From DTU098 sp964498525 (GTDB taxonomy: Bacteria; Bacillota; Desulfotomaculia; Desulfotomaculales; Pelotomaculaceae): 38,177 nt of DNA. Both the position numbers and the translations under genes were made by a program. How positions within the stretch are numbered: position 1 is the first letter of the stretch; each line of letters begins with the position of its first letter. This document shows, in pieces, positions 15,434 through 24,576 of the stretch. Below the pieces are notes generated by a model. It searched no databases, was not told where the DNA came from, and was given only the letters and a program-made list of their open reading frames with translations. The stretch lies in NCBI GenBank assembly GCA_964498525.1, contig CAZCGU010000020.1, positions 1 through 38,177 on the forward strand, read 5' to 3'.

Positions 15434-16792
15434 TCAAACCTTTAAAGCCAGCTCAAGGGCGCCGGCCAGGGTGTCCGCCGTAATAATCCCCGGGTGTTCC
15501 CCGGCGGGAAGGGCGCTTTGGGCGGCCGTTAAAAAGCGGCCGAAACCCATCTTAAAAGCTTCTTTAATTCTTTTTTCCGCTCCCGTTACCGGCCGGAGCT
15601 CACCGGTGAGGCCGATTTCCCCCGCGCAGGCAAGGTCCGGATCGACAGGCTGATCCCTGAAACTGGAAACCAGGGCGCAGGCTATGGCCAGGTCCACCGC
15701 CGGCTCATCGAGCCTTACGCCGCCAACGGCATTTACATAGAGATCCTGGCTGCCCAGGTTCAGGCCCACCCGCTTTTCCAGAACGGCAGCAATCAGGGCA
15801 ACCCGGTTATAGTCCACGCCGGCGGTCATCCGGCGGGGCACACCGTAACTGGTAGGGGAAACCAGGGCTTGAATTTCAACCAGGAGCGGCCGGGTCCCTT
15901 CCAGTCCGGCCACAACAGCGGAACCGGGCACATCCGGCCGGGACCGCTGAATTAAAAAAAGGGCGGAGGGGTTTGCTACCTCAACCAGACCTCTCCCGCT
16001 CATCTCAAAGATACCGATTTCATGGGTGGAACCAAACCTGTTTTTTATACTCCTCAGGACCCGAAAGAACTGGTGCCGGTCCCCCTCCATATAGAGTACC
16101 GTGTCCACCATATGCTCCAGGACCCGGGGTCCGGCCAGCGTACCCTCCTTGGTGACGTGGCCCACCAGGAAAATAGATATCCCCGTGGTCTTGGCCAGAC
16201 GCATCAACTGGGCCGCGCATTCCCGCACCTGCCCAACGCTGCCGGGGGCGGAGGGGATGCCGGCCTTAAACATCGTTTGAATGGAATCAATGACCGCCAC
16301 CGGGGGGGCCAGCTTCCGCAGCTGCCCTTCCACCGCGTCAAGGTCTGTTTCACAAAGCAGCAGCAGTCCGGGGGAAAGCGCCCCCAGCCGGTCGGCCCGA
16401 AGCCGCACTTGGCGGGCCGATTCTTCCCCGGAAACATAAAGCACCTTCAGCCTGCGGCTGAGCAGGTGGGCTGCCTGCAGCATGAGGGTGGACTTGCCGA
16501 TACCCGGGTCTCCCCCTATCAAAACCAGGGAGCCCGGAACAATACCGCCGCCCAGGACCCGGTCCAGTTCCGCCAGTTCCGTGGGAAAGCAGTCTTCAGC
16601 CAGGGCCGGCACTTCGGTAACAGGACGCGGCAGTTCGCCCCCCGCGCTTACAGGCAAGGTTGCCCCGGCCGGACGGCTTACTTCTTCTACGAAGCTGTTC
16701 CAGGCCCCGCAGCCGGGACAGCGTCCCAGCCAGCGGGTTGACCGGTGACCGCATTCCTGGCAGTTGTAGCAAGTCTTTACACGCATTGACAT
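15434..16792 (-). CDS. radA: DNA repair protein RadA (Sms)
   Basis: A RecA-like DNA-branch-migration ATPase. The N-terminal C4 zinc finger uses C11, C14, C25 and C28. A Walker A motif (GGDPGIGKST) is at about 93-102. The RadA-specific KNRFGSTHEIG is at about 249. A Lon-protease-like C-terminal domain (LNLGSQDLYVNAVGGVRLDE, AEKRIKEAFKMGF) ends the protein. Length of 452 aa is typical. Two methionines at codons 1 and 3 could both start; GGGGAAAT lies just upstream. It is followed one base later by disA. Confidence 0.97.
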   Translation of the reverse strand: MSMRVKTCYNCQECGHRSTRWLGRCPGCGAWNSFVEEVSRPAGATLPVSAGGELPRPVTEVPALAEDCFPTELAELDRVLGGGIVPGSLVLIGGDPGIGKSTLMLQAAHLLSRRLKVLYVSGEESARQVRLRADRLGALSPGLLLLCETDLDAVEGQLRKLAPPVAVIDSIQTMFKAGIPSAPGSVGQVRECAAQLMRLAKTTGISIFLVGHVTKEGTLAGPRVLEHMVDTVLYMEGDRHQFFRVLRSIKNRFGSTHEIGIFEMSGRGLVEVANPSALFLIQRSRPDVPGSAVVAGLEGTRPLLVEIQALVSPTSYGVPRRMTAGVDYNRVALIAAVLEKRVGLNLGSQDLYVNAVGGVRLDEPAVDLAIACALVSSFRDQPVDPDLACAGEIGLTGELRPVTGAEKRIKEAFKMGFGRFLTAAQSALPAGEHPGIITADTLAGALELALKV

Positions 16793-16971
16793 ATTTCCCC
16801 ATGTTAAGTTTCCCTAAAATTATAACACCGGGAACAATTTCTTACAAGGGGACATAAGACGGGGTCCGCAGCCGCCTATAACAATCTAATCCCGGCTCAG
16901 GGCGCTTTGTTAAACTGGATCTTGGCTGCCGGGAATATTAAAATATTGACCGGCGCCCGCCCTATCAAAGG

Positions 16972-17010
16972 AACCCGGCTTGCCCAGGGGAGCAGCCGGG
17001 TTTTTGTTTG
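16972..17010 (+). terminator. Orphan terminator-like hairpin on the plus strand
   Basis: AACCCGGCT and AGCCGGGTT (16972-16980 and 16994-17002) pair around a 13-base loop, followed by TTTTTGTTTG on the plus strand. No plus-strand gene lies upstream. On the minus strand it has no T-run. It may end an unseen small RNA or an antisense transcript of the radA-side spacer. Confidence 0.6.
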
Positions 17011-17037
17011 ATTTACCCGAAATACAGTAGATTTTGT

Positions 17038-17583
17038 CTAGGGATTGCTTGCGGCCGGGGCCATCTTTTTAAAGCTTACCAGGACCAGCTGCCCGCTGTT
17101 GTTTTTATAGAAGTCAAAGATGACCGGATCGTCCTTGTTCAGGGTACCCCCGATTAACTCCACCGGGGCCAGGAAGGTCCTGGCTTCATCTCCCACCTGG
17201 ATTTCGATAAAATTATTGTCAATCCGCCCGGTGTAAACCCCGGTCCAGGTTTTAAGCTCCACGCCTTCGGCGGGTTTTACCGTCTGCGCCTGTACCTGCG
17301 CGGGTGTCCCGGTTTGAGCCGTGGCCGCAACCTGGGCGGCGCCCCGGTTATCCGCATCCGCCTGGTTTTCCGGAGCCGTTCCGCCAGCGGCAGCCCCCGA
17401 AGGCTGCGCCTGGGACGGTTGTTCCGCCCCGGGCGACTGCTGCTGGGTCTGACCCGCCCGGTCCGCGGCGGCAGGATCAAGGGGCTTGTTCATGAAATGC
17501 CCTACCAGGTACACATACACCACCATGACCATGGTAATGACTCCAACTATAATGAGGATAGATTGTAAAAAGGGGTTTTTCAT
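17038..17583 (-). CDS. Membrane-anchored protein with disordered linker, unknown function
   Basis: I do not recognise the family. The 181-residue product starts with one hydrophobic helix (LQSILIIVGVITMVMVVYVY, residues 6-25), with a short cytoplasmic start, so it is probably anchored with its bulk outside. Residues 35-110 are a Gln/Ala/Pro/Gly-rich linker. A compact domain of about 70 residues follows (KTWTGVYTGRIDNNFIEIQV, then GDEARTFLAPVEL and DPVIFDFYKNNSGQLVLVSF), mostly predicted beta. The gene sits between clpC and radA with AAGGAG before the ATG. That slot is empty in Bacillus. Confidence 0.8.
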   Translation of the reverse strand: MKNPFLQSILIIVGVITMVMVVYVYLVGHFMNKPLDPAAADRAGQTQQQSPGAEQPSQAQPSGAAAGGTAPENQADADNRGAAQVAATAQTGTPAQVQAQTVKPAEGVELKTWTGVYTGRIDNNFIEIQVGDEARTFLAPVELIGGTLNKDDPVIFDFYKNNSGQLVLVSFKKMAPAASNP

Positions 17584-17666
17584 AAATAATTTTTCTCCTT
17601 GTTTTTAGAGTTTCGGATAGTTTTATTATACTTATTTATACCCCTTTTTTGCAGTTCTAGCCAAAT

Positions 17667-20108
17667 TTATTTCGAGCCGGCAACCTTGTTGATGGTTATT
17701 GCCGAATCCCGCAGGTCAAGGAGCACGCGATCCCCCTTCCGGAAAGTTGCCTTTAACAACTCCTCGGAAAGGCGGTCTTCGACCAGGCGCTGGATAGCCC
17801 GCCTGAGCGGTCTGGCGCCGAAGTTTTCATCAAAGCCTTCCCTGGCCAGCAGATCTTTTACCGTTTCGGTTACTTCAATTTCAACTTCGTTTTCCTTCAT
17901 CCTGTCCGCAACTTCTTGCAGCATAAGGTCCACAATTTCCCGGATGTGCTCAGGTGTGAGGGCATGGAAGACAATGGTCTCATCAATCCTGTTGAGGAAT
18001 TCCGGGCGGAAGGTCCTTCTAAGTTCTTCCGTCACCTTGGATTTCATGCTATCATAGTTGGACTCCCGGGTATCGCCGGTGCGGAAGCCCAGGGTCGTTT
18101 CTCTTTTAATGGTCTGCACGCCTACGTTTGAGGTCATGATCACAACGGAATTTCTGAAATCCACGGTCCGGCCCTTGGCGTCGGTCAAGCGGCCGTCTTC
18201 CAGCACCTGCAGGAGGATGTTGAAAACGTCCGGGTGGGCTTTTTCTATTTCATCAAGGAGAATTACCGTGTAAGGCCTGCGCCGCACCGCCTCGGTGAGC
18301 TGCCCGCCTTCGTCGTAACCCACGTAGCCCGGAGGGGCCCCCACCAGGCGGGACACCGAAAACTTCTCCATGTACTCGGACATGTCCAGACGGACCATGG
18401 CGTCCTCGCTTCCGAAAAGGACATCGGCCAGGGTTCTGGCCAGCTCAGTCTTGCCCACCCCGGTGGGTCCCAGGAAAATGAAGGAACCGATGGGGCGCCT
18501 GGGGTCCTTCAGGCCGGCCCGGGCCCGCCGCACCGCCCTGGCCACGGCCTGGATGGCTTCATCCTGCCCCACAACCCGCTGGTGCAGGGTTTCTTCTAAT
18601 CTCAACAACCTTTCCGACTCTTCCTCCGCCAGTTTCTTTACGGGGATACCGGTCCAGCTGGCGGTGATGTGGGCTATGGCTTCTTCGTCCACCTCCAGAT
18701 CCTCTCCGCCCTTTTGCTGCTTCCAGGTTTCCCTGAGGCTTTCCAGCACAGCCCGCATCTTCTGCTCCTGATCCCGGAGTTCGGCGGCCTTTTCAAATTC
18801 CTGGCCGTTTATGGCTGCTTCCTTTTCCTTTTGCACTTCTTCCAGCTTCTTTTCTTTTTCTTTTAAATCCGGGGGCGGGGTGAGGGCTTGCAGCCTTACC
18901 CGGGAACCGGCTTCGTCAACCAGGTCAATAGCCTTGTCGGGCAAAAACCGGTCCGTGATGTAGCGGCTGGACAGTCTGGCCGCCGCCTCCAGGGCCTCAT
19001 CGGTGATCCGAACACGGTGGTGGGCCTCGTATTTATCCCGGATTCCCCTTAAGATTTCAATTGTTTCCTCAACTGTGGGTTCCGTCACCATAATGGGCTG
19101 GAAGCGCCGCTCCAGGGCGGCATCCTTTTCAATATGCTTGCGGTATTCATCCAGGGTGGTGGCCCCGATGCACTGCAGTTCACCCCTGGCCAGGGCTGGC
19201 TTCAGGATATTGGCGGCGTCTATGGCGCCCTCCGCCGCCCCGGCGCCCACCAGGGTGTGCAGTTCGTCAATAAACATGATTACATTGGGGGATTGCCGGG
19301 TTTCTTCAATAATCTTCTTCATTCGCTCTTCAAATTCACCCCGGTACTTGGTCCCGGCTACCAGTGTGCCCATATCCAGGGTGATAACCCGCTTGTCCGC
19401 CAGGATCTCCGGTACATTGCCCAGGGTAATCCGCTGGGCCAGCCCCTCAACAATGGCAGTCTTGCCCACACCGGGGTCACCTATCAGCACCGGGTTGTTC
19501 TTGGTGCGCCTGCTTAAAACCTGGAGCACCCTTTCAATTTCCTTTTCCCGACCAACCACGGGATCCAGCTTGCCCTCTTTGGCCATAACGGTGAGATCCC
19601 GGCCGTACTGGTCCAGGGTCGGGGTTCCGCCGGCTTTGCCGGGGCCCGGGGCGGGACCGTCTCCCTGGGCTGTCTGACCGCCCTGGAGATGGGCCACGGT
19701 GGCCCGGACCTTGCGGTAATCCGCGCCGTAGGCATTTAAAATCTGGGCCGCTACCCCTTCACCTTCCCGGATCAAGCCCAGCAGCAGGTGCTCCGGCCCA
19801 ACGTAATTGTGGCCCATTCCCCGGGCCTCATCCACGGATAATTCCAGCACTTTTTTGGCCCGGGAGGTCAGGGCCGGCTCCTGCGCCGGCTGTCCCCCGG
19901 CCGCTTCCACCATCTGGGCGACGGCTACCCTGACCTTGTCGGCGTCCATGCCCACAGCAGTCAAGACCCTGGCTGCAATACCCTGGCCCTCCAGAATCAG
20001 GCCAATCAGCAAGTGCTCCGTTCCGATATAAGGATAGGCTGTTTTTTTAGCCTCTTCCTTGGCCAGTAATAGGACCCTTTGGGCCCGTTCAGTGAATTTT
20101 CCGTACAT
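17667..20108 (-). CDS. clpC: ATP-dependent Clp protease ATP-binding subunit ClpC
   Basis: An AAA+ unfoldase that feeds substrates to ClpP. It works with McsB, which marks proteins by arginine phosphorylation. Two Clp N repeats cover residues 1-145. The first AAA+ module has Walker A GDPGVGKT near 210, and the second has GPTGVGKTELART near 550. Between them lies a coiled M domain with the UVR motif (INGQEFEKAAELRDQEQKMR). The Clp signature GAPPGYVGYDEGGQLTEAVR is present. Length of 813 aa is normal. GGAGGT lies nine bases before the ATG. It is last in the ctsR operon. Confidence 0.98.
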   Translation of the reverse strand: MYGKFTERAQRVLLLAKEEAKKTAYPYIGTEHLLIGLILEGQGIAARVLTAVGMDADKVRVAVAQMVEAAGGQPAQEPALTSRAKKVLELSVDEARGMGHNYVGPEHLLLGLIREGEGVAAQILNAYGADYRKVRATVAHLQGGQTAQGDGPAPGPGKAGGTPTLDQYGRDLTVMAKEGKLDPVVGREKEIERVLQVLSRRTKNNPVLIGDPGVGKTAIVEGLAQRITLGNVPEILADKRVITLDMGTLVAGTKYRGEFEERMKKIIEETRQSPNVIMFIDELHTLVGAGAAEGAIDAANILKPALARGELQCIGATTLDEYRKHIEKDAALERRFQPIMVTEPTVEETIEILRGIRDKYEAHHRVRITDEALEAAARLSSRYITDRFLPDKAIDLVDEAGSRVRLQALTPPPDLKEKEKKLEEVQKEKEAAINGQEFEKAAELRDQEQKMRAVLESLRETWKQQKGGEDLEVDEEAIAHITASWTGIPVKKLAEEESERLLRLEETLHQRVVGQDEAIQAVARAVRRARAGLKDPRRPIGSFIFLGPTGVGKTELARTLADVLFGSEDAMVRLDMSEYMEKFSVSRLVGAPPGYVGYDEGGQLTEAVRRRPYTVILLDEIEKAHPDVFNILLQVLEDGRLTDAKGRTVDFRNSVVIMTSNVGVQTIKRETTLGFRTGDTRESNYDSMKSKVTEELRRTFRPEFLNRIDETIVFHALTPEHIREIVDLMLQEVADRMKENEVEIEVTETVKDLLAREGFDENFGARPLRRAIQRLVEDRLSEELLKATFRKGDRVLLDLRDSAITINKVAGSK

Positions 20109-20162
20109 AATTTTATACCTCCATAAAAAGGATCAAATGAAAGGATCAAATAAAAATGGTTC

Positions 20163-21233
20163 TTAACAAGGTACGCTGCCCAGCTCTTCGCGGATAAGCC
20201 CGGCCCGGTAAACCTTTCTCTCGGGGGGCGACATCTCCTGTCCGGAGATTTTTCTTAAAAAAGCGGGCCTTATTTTAACCATTAATTCATTCAAAAGACT
20301 TACCCCGGGACCCGGAATAATGTTCAAGGCCACGCCCAGCCTCAAGTCCGAGATAAGCCGCATGGCTTCCTCCGAGGACATGATCCGGGCGTACTTCAAG
20401 GCGCCGTACGCGCGGCAGACACGGTCCCGGACGGCTTCCGGGCTGTTCTGGTAAAGAGCCTGCCGCGCGGCCTTTTCCTGGGACAGGATCTGGCGGGTAC
20501 TGGAAATAAGGTTGTTTATTATCTCTTCCTCCGACAAACCCAGGGTAACCTGGTTGGAAATCTGATACAAGTCCCCCAGGGCTTCGGTTCCTTCCCCGTA
20601 CAATCCCCGTACGGTCAGGCTGAGCTTACTGATAGCGTTCAGGACCCCGTAAAGCTGCTTGGTAAGTTTTAAGGCCGGCAAATGAAGCATGACCGATGCC
20701 CTCATGCCAGTGCCCACATTGGTCGGGCAGGAAGTAAGATAACCCAGTTTCTCACTGAAGGCGTAGTCGAGGGTTTTCTCCAGGCCATCGTCAATTCTGT
20801 CTATGATCGCCCAGGCTTCCTTTAAATTAAGGCCCGGCAACAGGCACTGAATCCGCAGGTGATCCTCTTCATTGATCATGATGCTGACAACCTCGTCGTC
20901 CCGCAGGACAACCGCTCCGGCCCCGGTGTTGTTTGAAAAGTCAGGGCTGATCAGATGTTTATCCACTAGTATCTGTCTTTCCAGCGGTGTTAATTCGTTC
21001 AATTCGCACAGCTCAAGGTTGCCCAGGAGCTCCGCCGCGTCTGTATTTTTAAGGGCCAGGCGCAGGGCCTGGATGACCTCCCCGGACCTTTCCTTGTTCA
21101 GAAGGTGCGGGAAGGGTATCCCGGCCAGGTTCCGGGCCACCCGTACCCGGCTGCTGATAACAACGTCCGGGTCTTCCCCCGCGGCGTCCATCCAGTGGCT
21201 ATGGGACCGGTTTACAATTTCTTTAATTGCCAT
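20163..21233 (-). CDS. mcsB: Protein arginine kinase McsB
   Basis: A guanidino-kinase-fold enzyme that phosphorylates arginines on damaged proteins and on CtsR, targeting them to ClpCP. The N-terminal SSRVRVARNLAGIPFP, the active-site loop CPTNVGTGMRASVMLHLPAL and LTVRGLYGEGTEALGDLYQI are all characteristic. Length of 356 aa is normal. It overlaps the end of mcsA by 11 bases, so translation is coupled to its activator. Confidence 0.97.
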   Translation of the reverse strand: MAIKEIVNRSHSHWMDAAGEDPDVVISSRVRVARNLAGIPFPHLLNKERSGEVIQALRLALKNTDAAELLGNLELCELNELTPLERQILVDKHLISPDFSNNTGAGAVVLRDDEVVSIMINEEDHLRIQCLLPGLNLKEAWAIIDRIDDGLEKTLDYAFSEKLGYLTSCPTNVGTGMRASVMLHLPALKLTKQLYGVLNAISKLSLTVRGLYGEGTEALGDLYQISNQVTLGLSEEEIINNLISSTRQILSQEKAARQALYQNSPEAVRDRVCRAYGALKYARIMSSEEAMRLISDLRLGVALNIIPGPGVSLLNELMVKIRPAFLRKISGQEMSPPERKVYRAGLIREELGSVPC

Positions 21234-21759
21234 CTGTCCCCGCCCCCTCTTCCAGGGTCTTTTCCAAATCCCGGATAGCGTCCCGGAACTGGGCGGCCCG
21301 TTCGAATTCCTCGCGGCCCACGGCCTCTTTAAGCTGGGATTTTAGTTTTTCTATTTCCTTCGCCAGCCGGGCGGAGCCCCCGGTGCGCTCGGGTACTTTG
21401 CCGGTATGCCTGGTGTTGCCGTGAATTCTGCGCAGCAGGGATTGCATTTTATCTTCAAATAGCGTGTAGCAATCGCCGCAGCCCAGAAGCCCTTGTTTCA
21501 CAACCTGCCCCTCGGCTATGCCGCATTTCGTGCATTTTTCACCGGCGGCCTGCTGCTGGCTGTAATTGGCTCCGCCCAGCTCGTGGTTTAACAAGCCCGC
21601 CAGGAAGTGATGCAGATTCAGCTGCGGCGCAAAGCCAAACCCCTGGGGTTGGATTTCGCCGGCACAGACCTGGCAAAGATGGGTCTCATTTTTATGTCCG
21701 TTGGTAATTTCAGTAAGATGTACTGTTGCCTGCCGCTGACCGCAACGATCGCACAACAA
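21223..21759 (-). CDS. mcsA: McsB activator McsA (UvrB/UvrC-motif protein)
   Basis: A 178-residue zinc-finger protein. Four CXXC pairs are visible: CDRC and CQVC near the start, then CTKC and CGDC at about 86-108. A UVR motif ends it (LKEAVGREEFERAAQFRDAI). McsA binds and stimulates McsB. The TTG start (MLCDRCG) has AAAGGAGGGG upstream. It lies about 50 bases after ctsR and overlaps mcsB. Confidence 0.95.
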   Translation of the reverse strand: MLCDRCGQRQATVHLTEITNGHKNETHLCQVCAGEIQPQGFGFAPQLNLHHFLAGLLNHELGGANYSQQQAAGEKCTKCGIAEGQVVKQGLLGCGDCYTLFEDKMQSLLRRIHGNTRHTGKVPERTGGSARLAKEIEKLKSQLKEAVGREEFERAAQFRDAIRDLEKTLEEGAGTDGN

Positions 21760-21813
21760 CTTAAACCCCTCCTTTATCTCCGGGAAACCCTGCCCTTTCC
21801 CCGGCCGGCCGCG

Positions 21814-22275
21814 TCAGTCCCTTAAAACCGACGTAACCATTGCTTTTAAAATTAACGCCCGCAGCGTTTCCCGGGAAGGCAGGCCCTGATACAAGATATC
21901 GCCGCTGACCGCCGCGATCATAATCCGCGCCTCCCGCAGGGTAATAAGTTCCTCCTCCAGCAGGCGCTTAATTAACCCCTCGGCTTCCTGCTGGGTAATG
22001 GAATCTCCTACTAATTCGCTGATGGTAAGAATCAGGCCTTTCCGTTCATCCAGGGGAATCCTGACGATCCGGATAAAGCCGCCCCCTCCTCTTCTGCTTT
22101 CCACAATGTAACCGTGTCCCGTGGAAAAACGGGTGGTTAGAACATAGTTTATCTGGGAAGGGACACAGCTGAAACGAACCGCCAGCTCGCTGCGCTGGAT
22201 TTCCACGAAGTCTTCGGGACTGTCTGAAATGAGCTGTTTTAAATACCTTTCGATTAAATTGGAAATATTCGACAT
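21814..22275 (-). CDS. ctsR: Transcriptional repressor of class III stress genes CtsR
   Basis: A 153-residue winged-helix repressor of clp genes. The start MSNISNLIERYLKQLI is the family N-terminus. FVEIQRSELAVRFSCVPSQI and NYVLTTRFSTGHGYIVESRR follow, and the GGGGFIRI glycine loop that senses heat is intact. The frame extends to 22311 but those 12 residues are not part of the family. A CtsR operator lies in its promoter, so the operon is autoregulated. McsB and ClpCP remove CtsR under stress. Confidence 0.96.
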   Translation of the reverse strand: MSNISNLIERYLKQLISDSPEDFVEIQRSELAVRFSCVPSQINYVLTTRFSTGHGYIVESRRGGGGFIRIVRIPLDERKGLILTISELVGDSITQQEAEGLIKRLLEEELITLREARIMIAAVSGDILYQGLPSRETLRALILKAMVTSVLRD

Positions 22276-22318
22276 CCCCGGAACCACCCCCCTCCCGCCA
22301 AGCCAAACCAATAAATAA

Positions 22319-22337
22319 TTTGACCTTGACTGACCTT
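22319..22337 (-). promoter_or_regulatory. CtsR operator
   Basis: On the minus strand the sequence is GGTCAGTCAAGGTCAAA, two direct GGTCA heptads with a 3-base gap. It matches the known CtsR consensus RGTCAAANANRGTCAAA apart from the first heptad's end. It lies just downstream of the -10 box, where bound CtsR would block initiation. Confidence 0.85.
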
Positions 22338-22343
22338 AACTAT

Positions 22344-22371
22344 ATTATAGACGAATTTCAGGGAATTACAA
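22344..22371 (-). promoter_or_regulatory. Sigma-A promoter of the ctsR operon
   Basis: TTGTAA (22366-22371) and TATAAT (22344-22349) on the minus strand have a 16-base spacer. The CtsR box begins 7 bases downstream of the -10 hexamer. Confidence 0.75.
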
Positions 22372-22432
22372 TACATTTTAATGTTTTTATTATTTTTGCC
22401 CTTTAAATCCCGGGGTAATCCTTTAAAAGCAC

Positions 22433-22461
22433 AAAAAAGAGCCGGCTAATAGCCCAGCTCT
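22433..22461 (-). terminator. Terminator after tRNA-Asn
   Basis: The minus strand reads AGAGCTGGGC, a short loop, then GCCGGCTCT and TTTTTT. The stem has about eight pairs including one G-T. It starts 13 bases after the tRNA 3' end. Confidence 0.85.
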
Positions 22462-22473
22462 ATATCTTTATTT

Positions 22474-22548
22474 TGGCTCCCCGAGTAGGATTCGAACCTA
22501 CAACCTACCGGTTAACAGCCGGTTGCTCTACCGTTGAGCTATCGAGGA
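22474..22548 (-). tRNA. tRNA-Asn (GTT)
   Basis: A 75-nt cloverleaf has acceptor TCCTCGA paired with TCGGGGA (one T-G pair), discriminator G and an encoded CCA. The anticodon loop is CTGTTAA (GTT). It stands alone between the corrinoid activator gene and ctsR. Confidence 0.95.
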
Positions 22549-22647
22549 ACGGATCAACTCCACAAATACCAGTATACTATTATTTTCAAGCCTGGTCAAG
22601 CCGTTTTGGGCGGCAGGAAAAGCGCGCCCGAAAAAGAACTTGCTTTG

Positions 22648-24501
22648 CTAGTCCGTCAGGTCCGGAAAAGGGAGCGCGTCCACAAATTTATCGTAAAAAT
22701 CCGCTCTTGACGAGAGGTCGATGTGTTCAACCCGGGAACCCAGGGAAAGGGCCCGGGTCCTTTCGGCCCTGGAGATCAGGCAAAGGATCGCCCCGTCCCC
22801 GGCGGCATTGCCGATGGACTTAATCCGGTATGGGGACACCGGGGGTAAAAGTCCGATGGCCAGGGCGCTTTCCTTTTTGACGTGGCTGCCAAAGGCGCCC
22901 GCCAGGAGAACCTCATGAATACCGCCGGCGCTGATACCCATTTCCTGCAGGAGAACCCGGACGCCGGCCGCAATGGCCGCCTTGGCCAGCTGCAGCTCTT
23001 TGATATCCTTTTGGGTTATTACGATGTCCTTGCCGGTGGCCGTAAGCCTGCCCGGCGCCAGCAGGAACCCGGCGCCGCTGCCGTTCTTGAGCAGCCTGGA
23101 GCGAAGCCCGGGATACAGCCCGGCCCTGTCCGGTTCGGATTCCACAAACCGGCCGGCTGAATCAATAATGCCCGCCTTGAGCATCCCGGCCACAGCGTCA
23201 ATTAAACCGGAACCGCAGATGCCCCGGGGAGCAGTGCCGCCGATAACCCCCAGTTGAACATCCTGCCCGATAACAACAGAATCAATAGCCCCTTCAACGG
23301 CGCGCATCCCGTATTCTATATGATACCCTTCAAAGGCGGGTCCGGCTGCCGAAGAACAAACAAGGATCCTGTCCCGGTCAGCCAGCGCCACTTCCCCGTT
23401 GGTTCCGATATCCACAGCCAGACAGACGTTTTCGCACCGGTCAAGTTTTGCCGCCAGGAGCATGGCAACGGTGTCGGAGCCAACGAAGCCGGCAACACTT
23501 GGCAGGATCAGGATCCTGCCGGCAGGTGGAAGGCGCAGCCTCAATTCAGCGGAACGCAGTTCCAGGGAACGGTTAAAGGCGGGAATGAACGGCGCCAGAG
23601 CCAGATTGGAAGGTTCTACACCCAGAAAAAGATGGATCATCGTGGTATTGCCCACGACGATCGTCTCGTAGATTTCTTCATTTTGGATCAGTGCCTGGTC
23701 TTGCAGGCGGCGGATAATTCCGTTGACGGCGTCCAGCATTTTCTCCTGCAATTGATGCAGGCCGTCCTCGTTGTAAGCAGCGTGCCGGATCCTCGAGATA
23801 ACGTCCGCGCCGAATACGGCCTGGGGATTGCAGGAAACGGAAATTGCCGCCACCTCCCCCCTCACAAGGTCCACCAGATAGCCCGCCAGGGTGGTTGTGC
23901 CCAGGTCCAGGGCCAGACCGTAGGCGCGTCCGCATGTGTTTCCGGGCTCAACCGCCACAATTCTGTTGCCGGCTAAAACAGCTGTAATTTTAAAGCCGGC
24001 CTGCCGCAAAAGCCGGGGCAGCCCGGCCACGACCCCCAGGTCTGCTTCAATCCCCCGCCCGGGGAGGCTGTTGACCAACCGTTCCAGGTCCGGCGTCCGA
24101 TCATCCGGGGCAGGCAAACTCAGGCTGCGGTAGTACTTCCTGACAGAAGGATCGAGGGCAGCTCCGGGCGCCTGACGTTTCTGCCGGGTTTTGCTTATAA
24201 CATCGTCCCTTGCACCAGAAGTCTCTATAACGAGATCGAGATCTCCCGTTACTTTTTGCCGGCAGGCCAGGACCCAGCCGGCGGCAAGTTCTTCGGGAGA
24301 GAACAGCCTTTTTTCAGCGGGCGTTATTTTTCCGGAACCGCCGGTCAGAATTTTGATCCTGCATTTGCCGCATGTCCCTTTACCCCCGCAGTCCCCCTCA
24401 ATCAACACGTCTGCCAGGGCTGCCGCCTGAAGCAGATTCGTCCCGGCGGGAACCTCTATTTTTCTTTCCTGAAGCTCGAAATAAACCTTTCCCGTGGCCA
24501 C
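22648..24501 (-). CDS. RACo-type corrinoid protein reductive activator (2Fe-2S plus ASKHA domain)
   Basis: A 617-residue protein of the RACo/DUF4445 group. The N-terminal ferredoxin-like domain binds a 2Fe-2S cluster through C38, C44, C47 and C80. A linker domain covers about 95-200. The C-terminal part is an actin/Hsp70-like ATPase fold (GLALDLGTTTLAGYLVDLVR, LAVDIGTNGEVALAD, GICGSGLIDAVAGML). In acetogens and other anaerobes these proteins use ATP to reduce inactive Co(II) corrinoid proteins back to Co(I). The GTG start has AAGGGGGT upstream. It lies 75 bases after the UroD-like gene in the same direction. No stand-alone corrinoid protein is in the window; the only corrinoid domain is in the sensor kinase. 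Confidence 0.9.
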   Translation of the reverse strand: MATGKVYFELQERKIEVPAGTNLLQAAALADVLIEGDCGGKGTCGKCRIKILTGGSGKITPAEKRLFSPEELAAGWVLACRQKVTGDLDLVIETSGARDDVISKTRQKRQAPGAALDPSVRKYYRSLSLPAPDDRTPDLERLVNSLPGRGIEADLGVVAGLPRLLRQAGFKITAVLAGNRIVAVEPGNTCGRAYGLALDLGTTTLAGYLVDLVRGEVAAISVSCNPQAVFGADVISRIRHAAYNEDGLHQLQEKMLDAVNGIIRRLQDQALIQNEEIYETIVVGNTTMIHLFLGVEPSNLALAPFIPAFNRSLELRSAELRLRLPPAGRILILPSVAGFVGSDTVAMLLAAKLDRCENVCLAVDIGTNGEVALADRDRILVCSSAAGPAFEGYHIEYGMRAVEGAIDSVVIGQDVQLGVIGGTAPRGICGSGLIDAVAGMLKAGIIDSAGRFVESEPDRAGLYPGLRSRLLKNGSGAGFLLAPGRLTATGKDIVITQKDIKELQLAKAAIAAGVRVLLQEMGISAGGIHEVLLAGAFGSHVKKESALAIGLLPPVSPYRIKSIGNAAGDGAILCLISRAERTRALSLGSRVEHIDLSSRADFYDKFVDALPFPDLTD

Positions 24502-24576
24502 TCGTTAAACCCCCTTGACCGGTTCCCAATTAAAATATCCGGTTTTAAAGCGGAACCGGAAAACAAACGGGCATAG

